NCBI GenBank assembly: GCA_039621445.1
Contig: CP154957.1
Coordinates: 40,822,011 to 40,886,010 of the forward strand
Direction of reading: 5' to 3'
Length of the DNA stretch: 64,000 nt
Origin: Euglena gracilis
Taxonomy: Eukaryota; Euglenida; Euglenophyceae; Euglenales
Below, one piece after another: positions 41,841 to 54,480 of this stretch. The number at the start of each line of letters is the position of its first letter. Positions within the stretch are counted from its first letter, which is position 1. A program made the translations under genes and the position numbers. Under the pieces are notes generated by a model. It ran no database searches and was not told the DNA's origin. It saw nothing but the letters and a program-made list of their open reading frames with translations.

Positions 41841-42899
41841 AACAGGTCTGTAGAAATGGTGTCCAAATGACCCGAATCATACCCACATAGCACCGCTGGT
41901 CCTGGAAAACGAGAAATGGGCGTTGGGCCAAGTAATTAGGGGGCACTTTGGGGGGAGGGGGGACCGGGCGCCGAAGGTCCCCCCCCCCCCCCCCCAAAGG
42001 CCCCCACAATGCTTGGCCTGACGCCGATATTCGCTTTAGAGCCTAACGGATAACAGAGGGTCGGTTTTTTCCACATTGCTTGTGTTGTTCCTCGGTCTGT
42101 TCTTGCAAAAATGGCGAAGAAAGCCGCAAACACCATGGACCGAATGTTGCCACAACCCCCAAACCGTGTATTGGGGCTCTGGCTTCACGCCCGAACCGGC
42201 GTCCAACGCTGGTCTGGTTGGTTCAGGCGGGAAGATGGCGTCCAGGGGAACCAAAATGAAAAGTGCCAAAAAGTGTCCAAAATGGTTTTTAGACATGTGG
42301 CAATCATATCTGAGCAGTTTTTGGGGGGTGTTTGGCCAGAAATTGGCGTATTTTGTGCAACACTTTCCATTTGGTCAAATTTGGGGAATTTCTGAAATAG
42401 AGTACCATGCAGCACGGCTGAAATCTAAGGCCATCTGCTGAAAGCCCTCGAGAAGGGCCATCGATCAAGGGGAAACATGGCAGGTGAACAGTGGGCTTTG
42501 GAATTTGCAAAAAGGGAAGACGGGTTTGCGTGACGAGTCGGCTGACCACAAAATCCCTGTTGTTGAGTCAAGTTGATGGGCGAAAAACTCTGTCGTTTGT
42601 CGTGGGTTCTATAAAAACTATGCACCGATGTCCCCCCTTTCGTTTCGTTGTCCACCGTGATCAACAGCACCGCTGCCCCAGCAGTGTTTTGTTTGCTCCT
42701 CACATCTTGCCTTTTTAGGACCTTTCTTGTTTATGAAAGCGATCGCCTGTCTTGGAAATCGTTTTACACCATTAGGCTGATGGCCGGGCTCCTTCAGACC
42801 CCCAATAGCCAATTGGGGCAAGACTGGGCAAATTTCACGATTTTTTTTTCAAAAAATTTCAAATTTTTCAAAAATTTCAATATTTTCACTGAAAAAAAT
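41841..42899. other. Segmentally duplicated anonymous DNA
   Basis: CTGTCTTGGAAATCGTTTTA and its surroundings (42752-42800) recur at 46240-46275. The TTTCAAAAATTTC patch at 42840-42895 recurs near 47395-47465. Open frames around 42080-42440 are not supported as genes. Confidence 0.4.
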
Positions 42900-42907
42900 A
42901 GGAGAAT

Positions 42908-43090
42908 CCTACTAGGAAATACCCAAGCGGCCGTTCTTCCGTTTTTCTCCGTCATGAACATGTCGGACAAGCGGGCGGGTTGCCCGGAAACGTTCATTGC
43001 AGACCCTCAAGGAGACGGAGTTTCAATCCAATTGTTGTCACAAATGTTTGTTGCAATTATTGTTCACTGGGATGATATGCAGAAGGCATC
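42908..43090 (+). CDS. Candidate exon cut by the TTAA element
   Basis: The plus-strand frame reads GNTQAAVLPFFSVMNMSDKR, then AGCPETFIADPQGDGVSIQL, then LSQMFVAIIVHWDDMQK. The composition is protein-like, and the frame ends just where the TIR element at 43104 begins. The acceptor (TACTAG) is weak. Unknown function. Confidence 0.3.
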
Positions 43091-43103
43091 TGGAGGAGTT
43101 TAA

Positions 43104-44089
43104 ACCGGCGTTTGAGACGCCGGGTTCAGGACAGAACCGGCGTCCCCCCCCACGGGTTTTCCGGACGCCGGTTCAGTCCTAAAACCCGGCGTTAGGAACG
43201 CCGGTTCTGTCCAAAACCCGGCGTCCGGTTTGGGACTGTATTTTGTGTAAAAAAGTGTGCCAATGTGACCCCAGAAACAAAAATCTCCTTGGATGAAAGG
43301 GGATAAAAGGCACAATTGCTGAGTGCAAAATATCATGGATGACTGACGGCAAGCGTTTTGCAGTTTCTGAGGTGGGGGGGGGAGGATTGCTAGGCATACA
43401 GGTTGCTACAGCTGCACTGATTACAGGGCAAAACATATTGCCGGCAAGGAGACACATTACAGAAATTTTGGCTGGACCCCACTGGGTTTTTTCAGACGTA
43501 CGGTTGGGAATTTTGGGTGGACCCCCCCTGGGTTTTTTCAGACATACGGCAGGGAAATTTTGGCTGGACCCGCCCTGGGTTATTTCAAAAATTCGGTTTA
43601 ATGTTGACTGCCCACCCCTGGGTTTTTTCTTAGAATTACGGTTGGGAAATGTTGGCTGGACCCCCCTGGGTTTTTTAGAAATACGGTTGTTAAATGCTGG
43701 CTGGAACCCCCCGTGCGTTTTTCAGAATTGCGGCTGGTAAATGTTGGCTGGAGCCCCTGGGTTGTTTCAGGCATACGGAGGGGAAACTGTGGTTGGACCT
43801 CGCTGGGTTTATTATCACGGTTGGGAAATTTTGGCTGGACCTGCTGGGTTTTTTTCTGTCAGAAATACGGCTGGGGAATACGGCTGGAACCCCCATGGCT
43901 TTTTTAGAGTTTAAGAGATTTTATGTTTGAATCCTCTGGTTTTTTTTTTCAGAATTTGCTTTGGGACGTTTTGGCTGTTCCCCCATGGGACTAAAGGGGA
44001 ACGCTAGTGAACGTACTTCTAAGTGCTCCCTGGCCCGAAGGGGGTGAACGCCGGTTCTGTCCTGAACCCAGCGTCTCTAAAACGCCGCT
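43104..44089. mobile_element. 1-kb TIR element flanked by TTAA, filled by a minisatellite
   Basis: TTAA lies at 43100-43103 and 44090-44093. From each TTAA inward the ends read ACCGGCGTTTGAGACGCCGG and AGCGGCGTTTTAGAGACGCT, both continuing GGGTTCAGGACAGAACCGGC. That is an inverted repeat of about 43 bases with 3 or so differences. A TTAA duplication is the piggyBac signature, but the terminal bases do not match the usual CCC start. The interior has no transposase; most of it is the 57-bp minisatellite below. Confidence 0.75.
43458..43995 (+). repeat. 57-bp minisatellite inside the TTAA element
   Basis: About ten diverged units, each like TTTTGGCTGGACCCCCCTGG, then GTTTTTTCAGAAATACGG, then TTGGGAAA. 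The units translate openly in two plus frames but with changing phase, so coding is unlikely. Confidence 0.85.
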
Positions 44090-44098
44090 TTAAACAAC

Positions 44099-44176
44099 GG
44101 GTGGCGGACGCCGGTTCTGTCCTGAACCCGGCGTCCCCGGACGCCGGGTTCAGGACAGAACCGGCGTCCGCCACCC
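44099..44176. repeat. Perfect 38-bp inverted repeat, 2-nt spacer
   Basis: Arms 44099-44136 and 44139-44176 are exact complements around CC. Each arm contains the TIR motif of the neighbouring TTAA element (GACGCCGGTTCTGTCCTGAA and CCCGGCGTC). It begins 5 bases outside that element. Confidence 0.95.
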
Positions 44177-44284
44177 CTTTTTTGTAGTAGAAAGGGTGGC
44201 AGTGGAGTTCAACTTCATAAACAGTTCGACGTTGTGTTATCTGACGTCATGGGAAAGCCATTGGCTACATCGGGGGTGTATGAG

Positions 44285-44840
44285 TCGCGGGGGGGGGTCG
44301 CGGGGGGGGGTCGCGGGGGGAACGTGGAAGTTTTGACGGGTCACGCGTGACAAGTGTGACCTTTCATACAACGTCACATGGAACCTATTTTTAGAACTTT
44401 TGGGTCCAAAAATAGCTCCAATTAGGAATTTGTCACACATTTTTGGCAATTTTGATTCCTAATTTGAGTGCAAATTAGGAATTAGGTGCCACTTTTTGGC
44501 TTCTACTGGGATGTGGAAACCCTGGGGGTGGCGCGGGTCACGGGGGGGTCACGGGGGGGGGGGGTCACGGGGGGGGGCGCGGGGGGGAAATGGCAGTTTC
44601 GGGGACCTTGTGGGTGGACACGGTGAGAACATGGAAGGCACACGTTCATTGTTCGACATGTGAGATGGAAGCTCTGGCAAAAAAAGCACAGTCAAAAATT
44701 TCGCACCCCTCATTTGCGGGTCACGGGGGGGTCACGGGGGGGGGTCACGGGGGGGGTCACGGGGACCGCACCCCCCCTCCATGTGTGGGTCGCGGGGGGG
44801 GTCGCGGGGGGTCGCGGGGGGGGGGTCGCGGGGGATACAC
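44285..44840 (+). repeat. GGTCACGGGGGG / GGTCGCGGGGGG repeats
   Basis: Three clusters lie at 44285-44325, 44530-44590 and 44715-44840, with up to seven units each. Non-repetitive A/T-rich DNA separates them. Confidence 0.75.
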
Positions 44841-44849
44841 CCCCATCAC

Positions 44850-45069
44850 TTTTGGACATTGTGGACAGCCTGCTGCAGATGCGAAAGAAAGTGGAGGAGA
44901 TATTGGTGAAAAGTTTGTGTTGGATTTGTATTGTCATGCTCCCCATGACAAAGGTTTGCCAAACAATTCTGTCAGTGAATTTTCATTTTTCTCTGTTACA
45001 GATCTCACAGTTGTTGAAGTATATGCTTGGGTAAATGAGGTCATGATGATGAGCCATTGGAAGCATTAA
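44850..45069 (+). CDS. Candidate 3' exons of an unknown gene with a 48-nt intron, copy 1
   Basis: The exon reads FGHCGQPAADAKESGGDIGE and on to HDK, donor AAAG/GTTTGCC near 44952. A 48-base intron ends TTTTTCTCTGTTACAG at about 45000. The last exon reads DLTVVEVYAWVNEVMMMSHW, then KH and stop. The region from the intron through TAATCTGGACCTGAGCATGT (45070-45090) is repeated at 47595-47735. Being short and in frame, the intron could also be coding. Function unknown. Confidence 0.3.
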
Positions 45070-45270
45070 TAATCTGGACCTGAGCATGTCCCTGCAAAAC
45101 TGCTCCATTTTGTTGTTTTTTTGCCGCCATCAGAGACATTGCGTGTATTTTCTCATTCTGGTGTGATTGCCGTGACTAGGATCTTGAAGGTTTTTGTTTG
45201 TTTGTCCGTTTTGTTTTTGAAATGGTAATCTGGTGCATTCTGATTTGTTGTTTTGGTGGCGGCCACAAAT

Positions 45271-45525
45271 GGTGGCCAGTTTTGGGCCACAGGTGCTGAC
45301 CATTTATGCGCCATAGGTGCTGGCCACTTTTGGGCCACAGGTGCTGGCCAGTTTTGGGCCACAGGTGCTGGCCAGTTTTGGGCCACAGGTGCTGGCCAGT
45401 TATGCGCCACAGGTGCTGGCCACTTTTGGGCCACAGGTGCTGGCCAGTTTTGGGCCACAGGTGATGGCCAGATTTGGGCCACGTGTGCTGGCCAGTTTTG
45501 GGCCACGGGTGCTGGCCAGTTTTGC
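45271..45525 (+). repeat. 24-bp minisatellite CTGGCCAGTTTTGGGCCACA
   Basis: Eleven units of about 24 bases, CTGGCCAGTTTTGGGCCACA plus GGTG, with small variants. The same unit is amplified at 47813-48070. Confidence 0.95.
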
Positions 45526-45585
45526 GGGGGGGGGGGCAAGCGTAGGGGTTTTTTCATGTGTTGTTAAATACGTTGAAATAAATAC

Positions 45586-45805
45586 TACCCTCACCCCCCC
45601 CCCTCAAAGTGTCCCCCCCCAGAGTGGCCAAAATATTTTGTCCAATTTGCTTTACCCCCCTCAAAGTGGCCACTTTCGTTTGGCGCCGAAGGCGCCGAAG
45701 CCCAAAAATTTACCCCCCCCCCAAAAGTGTCCCCTCCCCCAGAGTGGCCGTTTTGGGGTCCCATGGTGCCTGGAGGGTGGCCACTTTGAGGGGGGGGTGA
45801 GGGTA
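45586..45805. mobile_element. MITE of the TACCCTCACCCC family, copy 3
   Basis: The ends are TACCCTCACCCCCCCCCCTC and its inverse. The direct repeat TAAATACGTTGAA lies at 45565-45577 and 45810-45822, separated from the ends by 8 and 4 bases, and could include the target duplication. The core has GGCGCCGAAGGCGCCGAAG. Confidence 0.7.
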
Positions 45806-46397
45806 TTTTTAAATACGTTGAAGAGTCCCGAGTCCTTCCGAAAAAAGTAAAAGAGGAACTCGTTGCATACCCGAGAGGAACGCAAATCTTCATTACGTGC
45901 AACAGGTCCACCGAAGGAAAATACGTCTTCCATACTACGGACGAGGGAAATTTTTGAAAAAATGCGTGAAATTTTCAACGGCGGGCCATAAATTTCACGA
46001 TGGAAAATTTTCAAGAGGGAATTGAATGCCCAGTCCCTACCCCCGATTTTTTCCCTGTGCAAAATTTGTCGATTTTTTGAGCATAGTTGGATTGGTCATG
46101 ACTTTTTCTTACCCGGTGAATTTTAAACTTTTCGAAACGGACATTTTTGGAGGTTTTCTCAGCTCTTTTTGCGACCTTGCCGAAATTGGCCAGTCTTGTC
46201 CCGGAGGCCAATTAGCCAATTAGGGGGGGGGTGAGCGTAATGGATCCCTGTCTTGGAAATTGTTTTACACTAACGGATTCGGCCTGAAATCTGTGTCTGT
46301 AGAAATTCAAGACAGGCGTCGGGCCCAGGAAATAGGTTTTTAAAACCCTTGAATTTTGTTTTTGATACCACATTTTCTGGACGCCAAATTTTTTGGG

Positions 46398-46740
46398 CCT
46401 TTGGAGGCTAGGCGCGCCGCTCGGGGGGTGGGGGGGGTCGGGACCTCCCCTCCGCGCGGCCCCTGCGCGGCCGCCCGCACGGCCGCTCGCCCCACCCCCC
46501 CCTCAACCCCCCCCTCCCCCCACTGTGCCTAGCATAGCCAAGAAAAAAGCATTTTTTTTTGAGCAAAAAAGGCACAAAAATGGCCAAAATGGCCACTTTT
46601 TGGACCCGAAAACGGGCAGCGCGCCGCCCGCGCGGCCGCCCTCGGACCCCCTCCCCCCCCCCCCCCCCCCCCCCGCGGCCGCCCGCGCGGCCGCTCGCCC
46701 CCCCCCCTCACCCCCCCACTGTGCCTAGCCTCCTTTGGCC
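46398..46740. mobile_element. GC-rich TIR element GGCCTTTGGAGGCTAGGC
   Basis: The left end GGCCTTTGGAGGCTAGGC matches the inverse of the right end GCCTAGCCTCCTTTGGCC with two mismatches. The interior contains two copies of a GCGGCCGCCCG..CCACTGTGCCTAGC block (46455-46525 and 46610-46735). No duplication was found. Confidence 0.55.
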
Positions 46741-46844
46741 TATTGTGGAGTGAGGAAGTAAGCCAGAAAGGCAAATGATTTTTTTTGGAAAACATTAACA
46801 CGGTGTCGGTTAATCGAAATTAATCGAGGGACAGGCACGGTCAA

Positions 46845-47344
46845 TCAAAAATTGGTTAATTGGCACCCCCAATTGACCATGGTTAATCGCTTGACCTGCA
46901 AAATGGCGGTTAATTGCCCAACCCTGCTGCCGGGCTCCCCATGCTGCTGTCGGGAACATTGAATGCGAATGGGACCTACATTTGTCCCATCACCTTGCTG
47001 TACTTCTTGCTGCCACTCATCCAAATCCTTGGATGAGACCGCCATTAGGGTGCTGGTGGTTTGTCGACGTCTTGGCGCTCGCACCTCCTGTGCTGTCACT
47101 GTCAGTGAGAGTTGGTCTTGCCCTTTCACTGACATTGTCGGCGAGAGCTGCTCTGCCACAAATGACATCAAGGCTGCTGAAATGCGTTGCCAAATGTCGT
47201 CGGACATATGCTGCCTGGACCAACCTTGGCTGTCACCCAGTGCTTGTTTGACGAGACGGCTGATGACGCCAGAGCTCGGTGGGCCCAAGCCGGACCAGGG
47301 TGAAAAGACAGAGGACTGAACAACCATCCTGCTGCTTCGCATAT
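46845..47344 (-). CDS. Candidate ORF of unknown function
   Basis: An open minus-strand frame has a likely start at ATG 47342 (MRSSRMVVQSSVF). It continues SGVISRLVKQALGDSQGWSR, then QHMSDDIWQRISAALMSFVA, then SSKDLDEWQQEVQQGDGTN. The composition is mixed, with no low complexity and charged helices, better than the opposite frames. GT-containing sites inside (CAAG/GTTGGT and GGAG/GTGCGA) and at the end (AGG/GTTGGG) allow splicing. No family recognised. Confidence 0.4.
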
Positions 47345-47559
47345 TGGTTGGTGCTTGGAATTTTTTTTGTTCTCCATGCTCAAGGTTCGGCAAATTTCGA
47401 AAATTTGGGAATTTTTCATTTCAATTGAAAAATTCGAAAAATTCGAATTTTTCAAAAATTTCAAAAATCGGGGAACGCGAATCTGGGTATTCCTAATTCA
47501 TCAGAATTATTGGTGCTCGGCGGAAGAGACTTGCATTTTGTGGACTGTGCGAACAACTC

Positions 47560-47735
47560 TAAGATGCCAGCCGGATGCAGGAGCATATGGTGAATTTGGC
47601 AATTCTTTCCGTGAATGTATATTTTTCTCTGTTGCAGATCTCACGGGCAAGAAATTACTGAAGTTTATCACGCTTGAAATGAACTTATTGGAAGGAGGTT
47701 TGGTAATCTGGACCTGAGCATGTCCCTGCTAAACT
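47560..47735 (+). repeat. Paralogous copy of the 44990-45090 exon/intron end
   Basis: It shares TATTTTTCTCTGTTGCAG and ATCTCAC at the intron end, and GGTAATCTGGACCTGAGCAT and GTCCCTGC downstream, with copy 1. The exon sequences between have diverged and do not encode the same peptide, so at least one copy is non-coding. Confidence 0.6.
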
Positions 47736-47812
47736 GCTCCGTTTGTATTACGGCCAACAACGTGTGTTTTCTGGTTCCTGTTGCTGTTCCTGTTTGCTTT
47801 TCAATGGCAAAG

Positions 47813-48070
47813 AACTGGCCAGTTTTGGGCCAGATGTGGCCAGTTTTGGCCACAGTTTTGGGCAGAAGTGCTGGCCAGTTTTGGGCCGCATGCTGGCCAG
47901 TATCGGGCCAGATGTGGTGGCCAGTTTTGGGCCACAGTTTTGGGCAGAAGTGCTGGCCAGTTTTTTACCCAGATGTGATGGCCAGTTTTGGGCCACACGT
48001 GCTGGCCACTTTTGGGCAGAAGTGCTGGCCAGTTTTGGGCCATATGCAGCCAGTTTTGGGCCAGATGTTG
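47813..48070 (+). repeat. CTGGCCAGTTTTGGGCC minisatellite, second locus
   Basis: About ten units of the same core as 45271-45525, with TTTTGGGCAGAAGTG inserted in alternate units. Confidence 0.95.
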
Positions 48071-49372
48071 AGAGGGTTTGGTGCAGGGGGTTTTGGCTTC
48101 TACCAGGGAAAAATTTGAAGGCCGAAAAAATTCATTTGGAAAATATTGGTGTACAGAACCCCTGCCAAATTTTTCCGGCTTTGAAAATCCTGCCTCAAAA
48201 ATTTCAAAACCACCCTTTTTCCAGTCATCTTGCAAACAAAACCTGCTAATTTTTTCTGGGCTGTTTTCAGGTTTGGTACCATTTTTTTCGGCTTCCAATT
48301 TTGTCTAGCTTCAATTCCCCCCCCCCCGGTACGGGGTGGGGTGGCATGGGGGGGGGCTTCTACGGGTGAGGTGGTGTGGGGTTGGTTTTTTGTCCATTTT
48401 ATTGGGAGGGTCTGCGGAGTGCTGGTGGACTTCTCCAACAGCGGGGCCATGGTTGGGGGGGCCGGCAAAAAAAAAATCCTCCGTTGGAGTCAAGAGCGGG
48501 ACTTTCCGCAAAAGGCTGGTAAAAACTAATCTGAAGTACTTGTCGAGGTGTTTTTTCTGTCTGGGAGTACCTTGGAAATGCCGTCACCGTGGGGAAGGAC
48601 TGTGGCCGGCGGAAGAAAAACAGATCCCCACTGCAGTGCTTCACCCTGCGGAATTTTTGGAATCACGAAAAATTCGAATAATTCAACTTTGAAAAATTCG
48701 AATTATTCGAAACGGAAAAAAACGCCGAACCCTGTCCATGCTTGCCATGTTCTTCAATGTCTTGGTCTCGTCCCACGTGAAGTATTTGGGCAATGGGTGA
48801 AACACCACGAGGATGACAGCCAGCGGCCAGCGGCCCTGTTGGATCCACCCCATCCAAAGCAATGTCAGCCGGGCGCGTCTTGCCGCCGATTGCCACTACT
48901 GTGCGGGTGTGCCATAGCTGGCTTTTTTTTTGTTTTTTTTTAAAAAAACGTTTTTTTTGTTTTTTATTTAAAAAAATGGGCAAAAAAAACGGCAAAAAAA
49001 ACAAAGGGAAAATGATGGTCCAAATTTTGCCTTTGATCGCAAGGCTGAACCAATCTTAGCTCAAATGACTTGAAAACCAATACTTTTGGTTGTCCTCAAC
49101 AAGAATGGTCAAAATAGGGCATTTTTCTGCCATTTTGGCTGGAAACAATTCCAAACTAGGTCCTTTTTTGACAGAGCGCGGGAACAAAAGGCAGAATTTA
49201 ACTAAGCTTTTTGTGTTTGGGATGGGCAAAAAAAGCTAAAATTAAAAGCAAAAAATTTTTTTGCCCTGGACCCTCAATGGCGTTTTTTTTGTTTTTTTAA
49301 AAAAACATGTTTTTTTTTTAAAAAAACGTGTTTTTTTTTACTTCGTTTTAAAAAAACTTTTACTTGTTTTTT
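48071..49372. other. No gene; T-run/A-run and TTCGAA-rich patches
   Basis: 48660-48720 has GAAAAATTCGAA words like 47395-47470. 48925-48985 and 49270-49375 consist of T8/A8 palindromic runs. Open frames near 48548-48943 are not supported. Confidence 0.4.
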
Positions 49373-49438
49373 AAAAAAACAAGCCGTCAACCTTGCCCAT
49401 AGTGCCAGCTATGGGCAAGGTTGACGGCTTGTTTTTTT
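49373..49438. repeat. Perfect 30-bp inverted repeat, 6-nt loop
   Basis: Arms 49373-49402 and 49409-49438 pair exactly around TGCCAG (AAGCCGTCAACCTTGCCCAT within the left arm). They form a long hairpin flanked by T-rich runs. Confidence 0.95.
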
Positions 49439-49490
49439 TGAAACAAAAAAAAACATTTTTTTTAAAAAAAATATGCCGCCCGGCCGCCAG

Positions 49491-51990
<2,500 letters not shown>

Positions 51991-52059
51991 TCCTCCAGCA
52001 ACTCATTTTGCTCTTTTCTCTTTCCACCGTTCAAAAGCAATATTCTGAACAGGGTTTCC

Positions 52060-52400
52060 TAGCACCTTTTTTCCAGCCAGCAGCTTCCAGCCAGATTGCG
52101 TTAAGCGACCCCCGCCCCCGTATGGTTCGCTGAAATAGCTTTGTTGGGGCCAGCCCAACAAAGCCGGGGTGGACCGGAAAATTTTCGGCACAAAGCACCG
52201 AAAGGGTCGAAATGTCGAAAAGGCATTTTTGAGGGGGGTTGGGTTTTTCCACCCCAAACTTTGGATGAAATATGCCGAACCAAACCCGCTGCATTTGGGC
52301 TTCTTTTGGACGTTTGTGGCCGGACCCACCTTCAGCCTCCCCCCCCCCCCGGAGTCAGCACTTTTTTTCAGCCAACTCCTTTCTGATTGGGAGGGAGCAA
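52060..52400. repeat. Decayed GC-rich repeat
   Basis: It contains CAGCCAGCAGCTTCCAGCCA and GGAAAATTTTCGGCACAAAG, with a C run at 52337. These are features shared with the GC-rich MITE families, but no TIR or duplication was identified. Confidence 0.4.
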
Positions 52401-52649
52401 TGTAATCTGACCAAAAGATGCTTTGAAACAATGGGCCCTGAAAGGACTGCGTAGTTTGTCTCAAAACTTTGATTAATGAATTTGAGCCATCCAAGCTAGC
52501 ATCCATTATCTATTCAGGTTTTTTTTAGAAAAAATTGTGCATTTTAACCAATTAAATTCAAAAAGAATATTTTTTTTAAAAAATTGTGCAAATAACAGGC
52601 CCAGCCTCCAATTGTGGAAACCAAAACCATGTCCCGGCTGCACCGCAGG

Positions 52650-53090
52650 GCGTTTGCACCGCCCCCGCCTCCCCCTCCCCGCCCCACAGCCCTGCTGCCC
52701 CGGCCCCCAGCGCCCCGCCCTCCGTCTCGCCCCCAGCCGCCAGCCCACCCCTCGGCGGCCCCGCCTCCCCGTCGCCCCTCCCGCCCCCCGCCACCAGCGC
52801 CGCCCCGTCTTCCTCGGCCCCGCCCATTGCCAGCCCCCGGCCGGCGTCCGACAGCCCCAGCCAGGCAGCGGCGGGTGAGGTGGGGGATTTGTGGCCACAG
52901 CTTTACTCTGGTGTGTGTGTGTCCATGTCCACCTGGCCGCCATCCCACGCGTCCCCCCCGCCAACGCCATAGAGTTTTTGTTGCTGTCTCTCACCGGATG
53001 GCCGTCGGTGCGTGGCCCCGCCCCCTCCCGCAGCCCACACCCCAGCAGCAGCCCGGCCCCATCGCCAACCCCCGTTCCCGTCGCACAGAG
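52650..53090 (+). CDS. Ser/Pro-rich candidate exon pair
   Basis: 52650-52874 follows CACCGCAG or CCCCACAG and reads ASPSPPHSPAAPAPSAPPSV, then SPPAASPPLGGPASPSPLPP, then SDSPSQAAA. It ends at the strong donor GGCG/GTGAGG. 53034-53090 follows CCCCTCCCGCAG and in its Ser/Pro frame reads HPSSSPAPSPTPVPVAQ. The phases implied by these exact sites do not match that frame, so one boundary is misplaced. Same composition as the exons at 54481. Confidence 0.45.
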
Positions 53091-53379
53091 GTTTTTTGGG
53101 AGGGTCAGATGGTTTCGGGTTGTTTTGGGGGTCGTACCAACGTTTTGGGGGGCGACCTCTCACTGTGTCCCCGCGCTCCCCATTGCTGGAAGTGGTGGGG
53201 TGGAATGGGGATGTGATCCGGCCGAAAAATCTGTGTCTCCGTCCCCACACCAAGCCCTACCCAGGCACTGGATTTTGCTCCCACAGGCTGTGTCGATTAT
53301 TGTCCCCGGAAAAACGATCTAATAACACCCAATCAAACACCATCTATGATCTAATAATTATCATCTTACTTGTCTTTTG

Positions 53380-54413
53380 GATGCCTTTCAATCAAGATGT
53401 TAAGTTTTCCTTGTTTGCTCCTAAAGTGCCAGCTGAGTCGTGGCTGTTTGAACATTTTCTCATTGGGACCAGCCAAGGACGTGTCTCGGCGGGGCGAATC
53501 GGAGCGGCAAACTTCCTTTTGCTGAACCATGGAGCGACATGCATTGGTTGGGCAGCCTTCAAAGGAACAATCTTTGGTGGACACCGAAAAGGGGTGGAAA
53601 GGTATTACCCTGGTGCAAATGCAGTTGATGAACTTCTGAACGAATAATCTCATCAGTTATTTGCAGACGTCTTTCCACTGACATTGCGCATTGTGAAAAT
53701 GACATTGCTGAAGTCTGCCGTCTGGCTGTGCAATGACACATTTGACAAGCCTCTGTGGATTTCATAAACTCAGACATTATTCTTCCAGGTGTTATTAATA
53801 TTTTTCTGAATTTTATGTTTCCCCTATGATAACGAAACCCAGGCAACCTCCCAACGATACGCGCACCGGCACGCGGCCCTATGGAAAATGGAGTGCGGAC
53901 AGCCACCAACAATGGGAATTTGGATATTTGTAAATATATTAATGTTATGGAAATATGGAATTCATGTCGAAGTGCTTTTTTCCAGCCCGCCCACAGGATC
54001 CCACCCGGCGGTGTTTAAGATGACCCATTCTGAGCCAGAGGCCAGTCGACGTCTTTTGCCTTGTGCCGAATCCCATCATCTTTATTTGTTCTCATTAGAA
54101 CGCAGTTCCCAGTGGCAATATCCTGGGTTTTTGCCCCACCTTGCTGTCCAAAGAGGCATATGATTTGGGTAGATGCAACTAAGTTGGGGGATTATTTTCT
54201 TTCGTGGTTGCTCCAGTTTTGCATGCCGACGCTTTCCTTGGACAAGATATTTATATTATTCTTGGAAAGGGTTTGGGCATATTTTTCTGCATGGTTGGGG
54301 GACGACTTGTGGATTCACCCATTAAGAAACCCGCCAGGTCTCTGCCTTATTTTGGTGCCAGACTTGTTTCTTTAGAATCTTTGCTTCTTTTTTCTTCTAA
54401 ACACACCTTCTGA
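53380..54413 (+). other. Cluster of protein-like open frames between Ser/Pro exons
   Basis: 53440-53647 reads VPAESWLFEHFLIGTSQGRV, then SAGRIGAANFLLLNHGATC, then a stop. 54204-54413 reads VVAPVLHADAFLGQDIYIIL, then GKGLGIFFCMVGGRLVD. Both are richer in aromatic and hydrophobic residues than the surrounding noise. They may be exons, or remains of a retroelement in an intron. No motif is recognised. Confidence 0.3.
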
Positions 54414-54480
54414 GAAAATTCTTCCAGGGTTCTGGTCGGTTCTTCCGTTTTGTCGGGATTGTGTTCCACCTGGCGGTCAG

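Noticed and set aside
46455-46735. NotI-like GCGGCCGC clusters as a CpG island promoter
   Set aside because: They are inside a TIR element and duplicated with it; no gene starts nearby.
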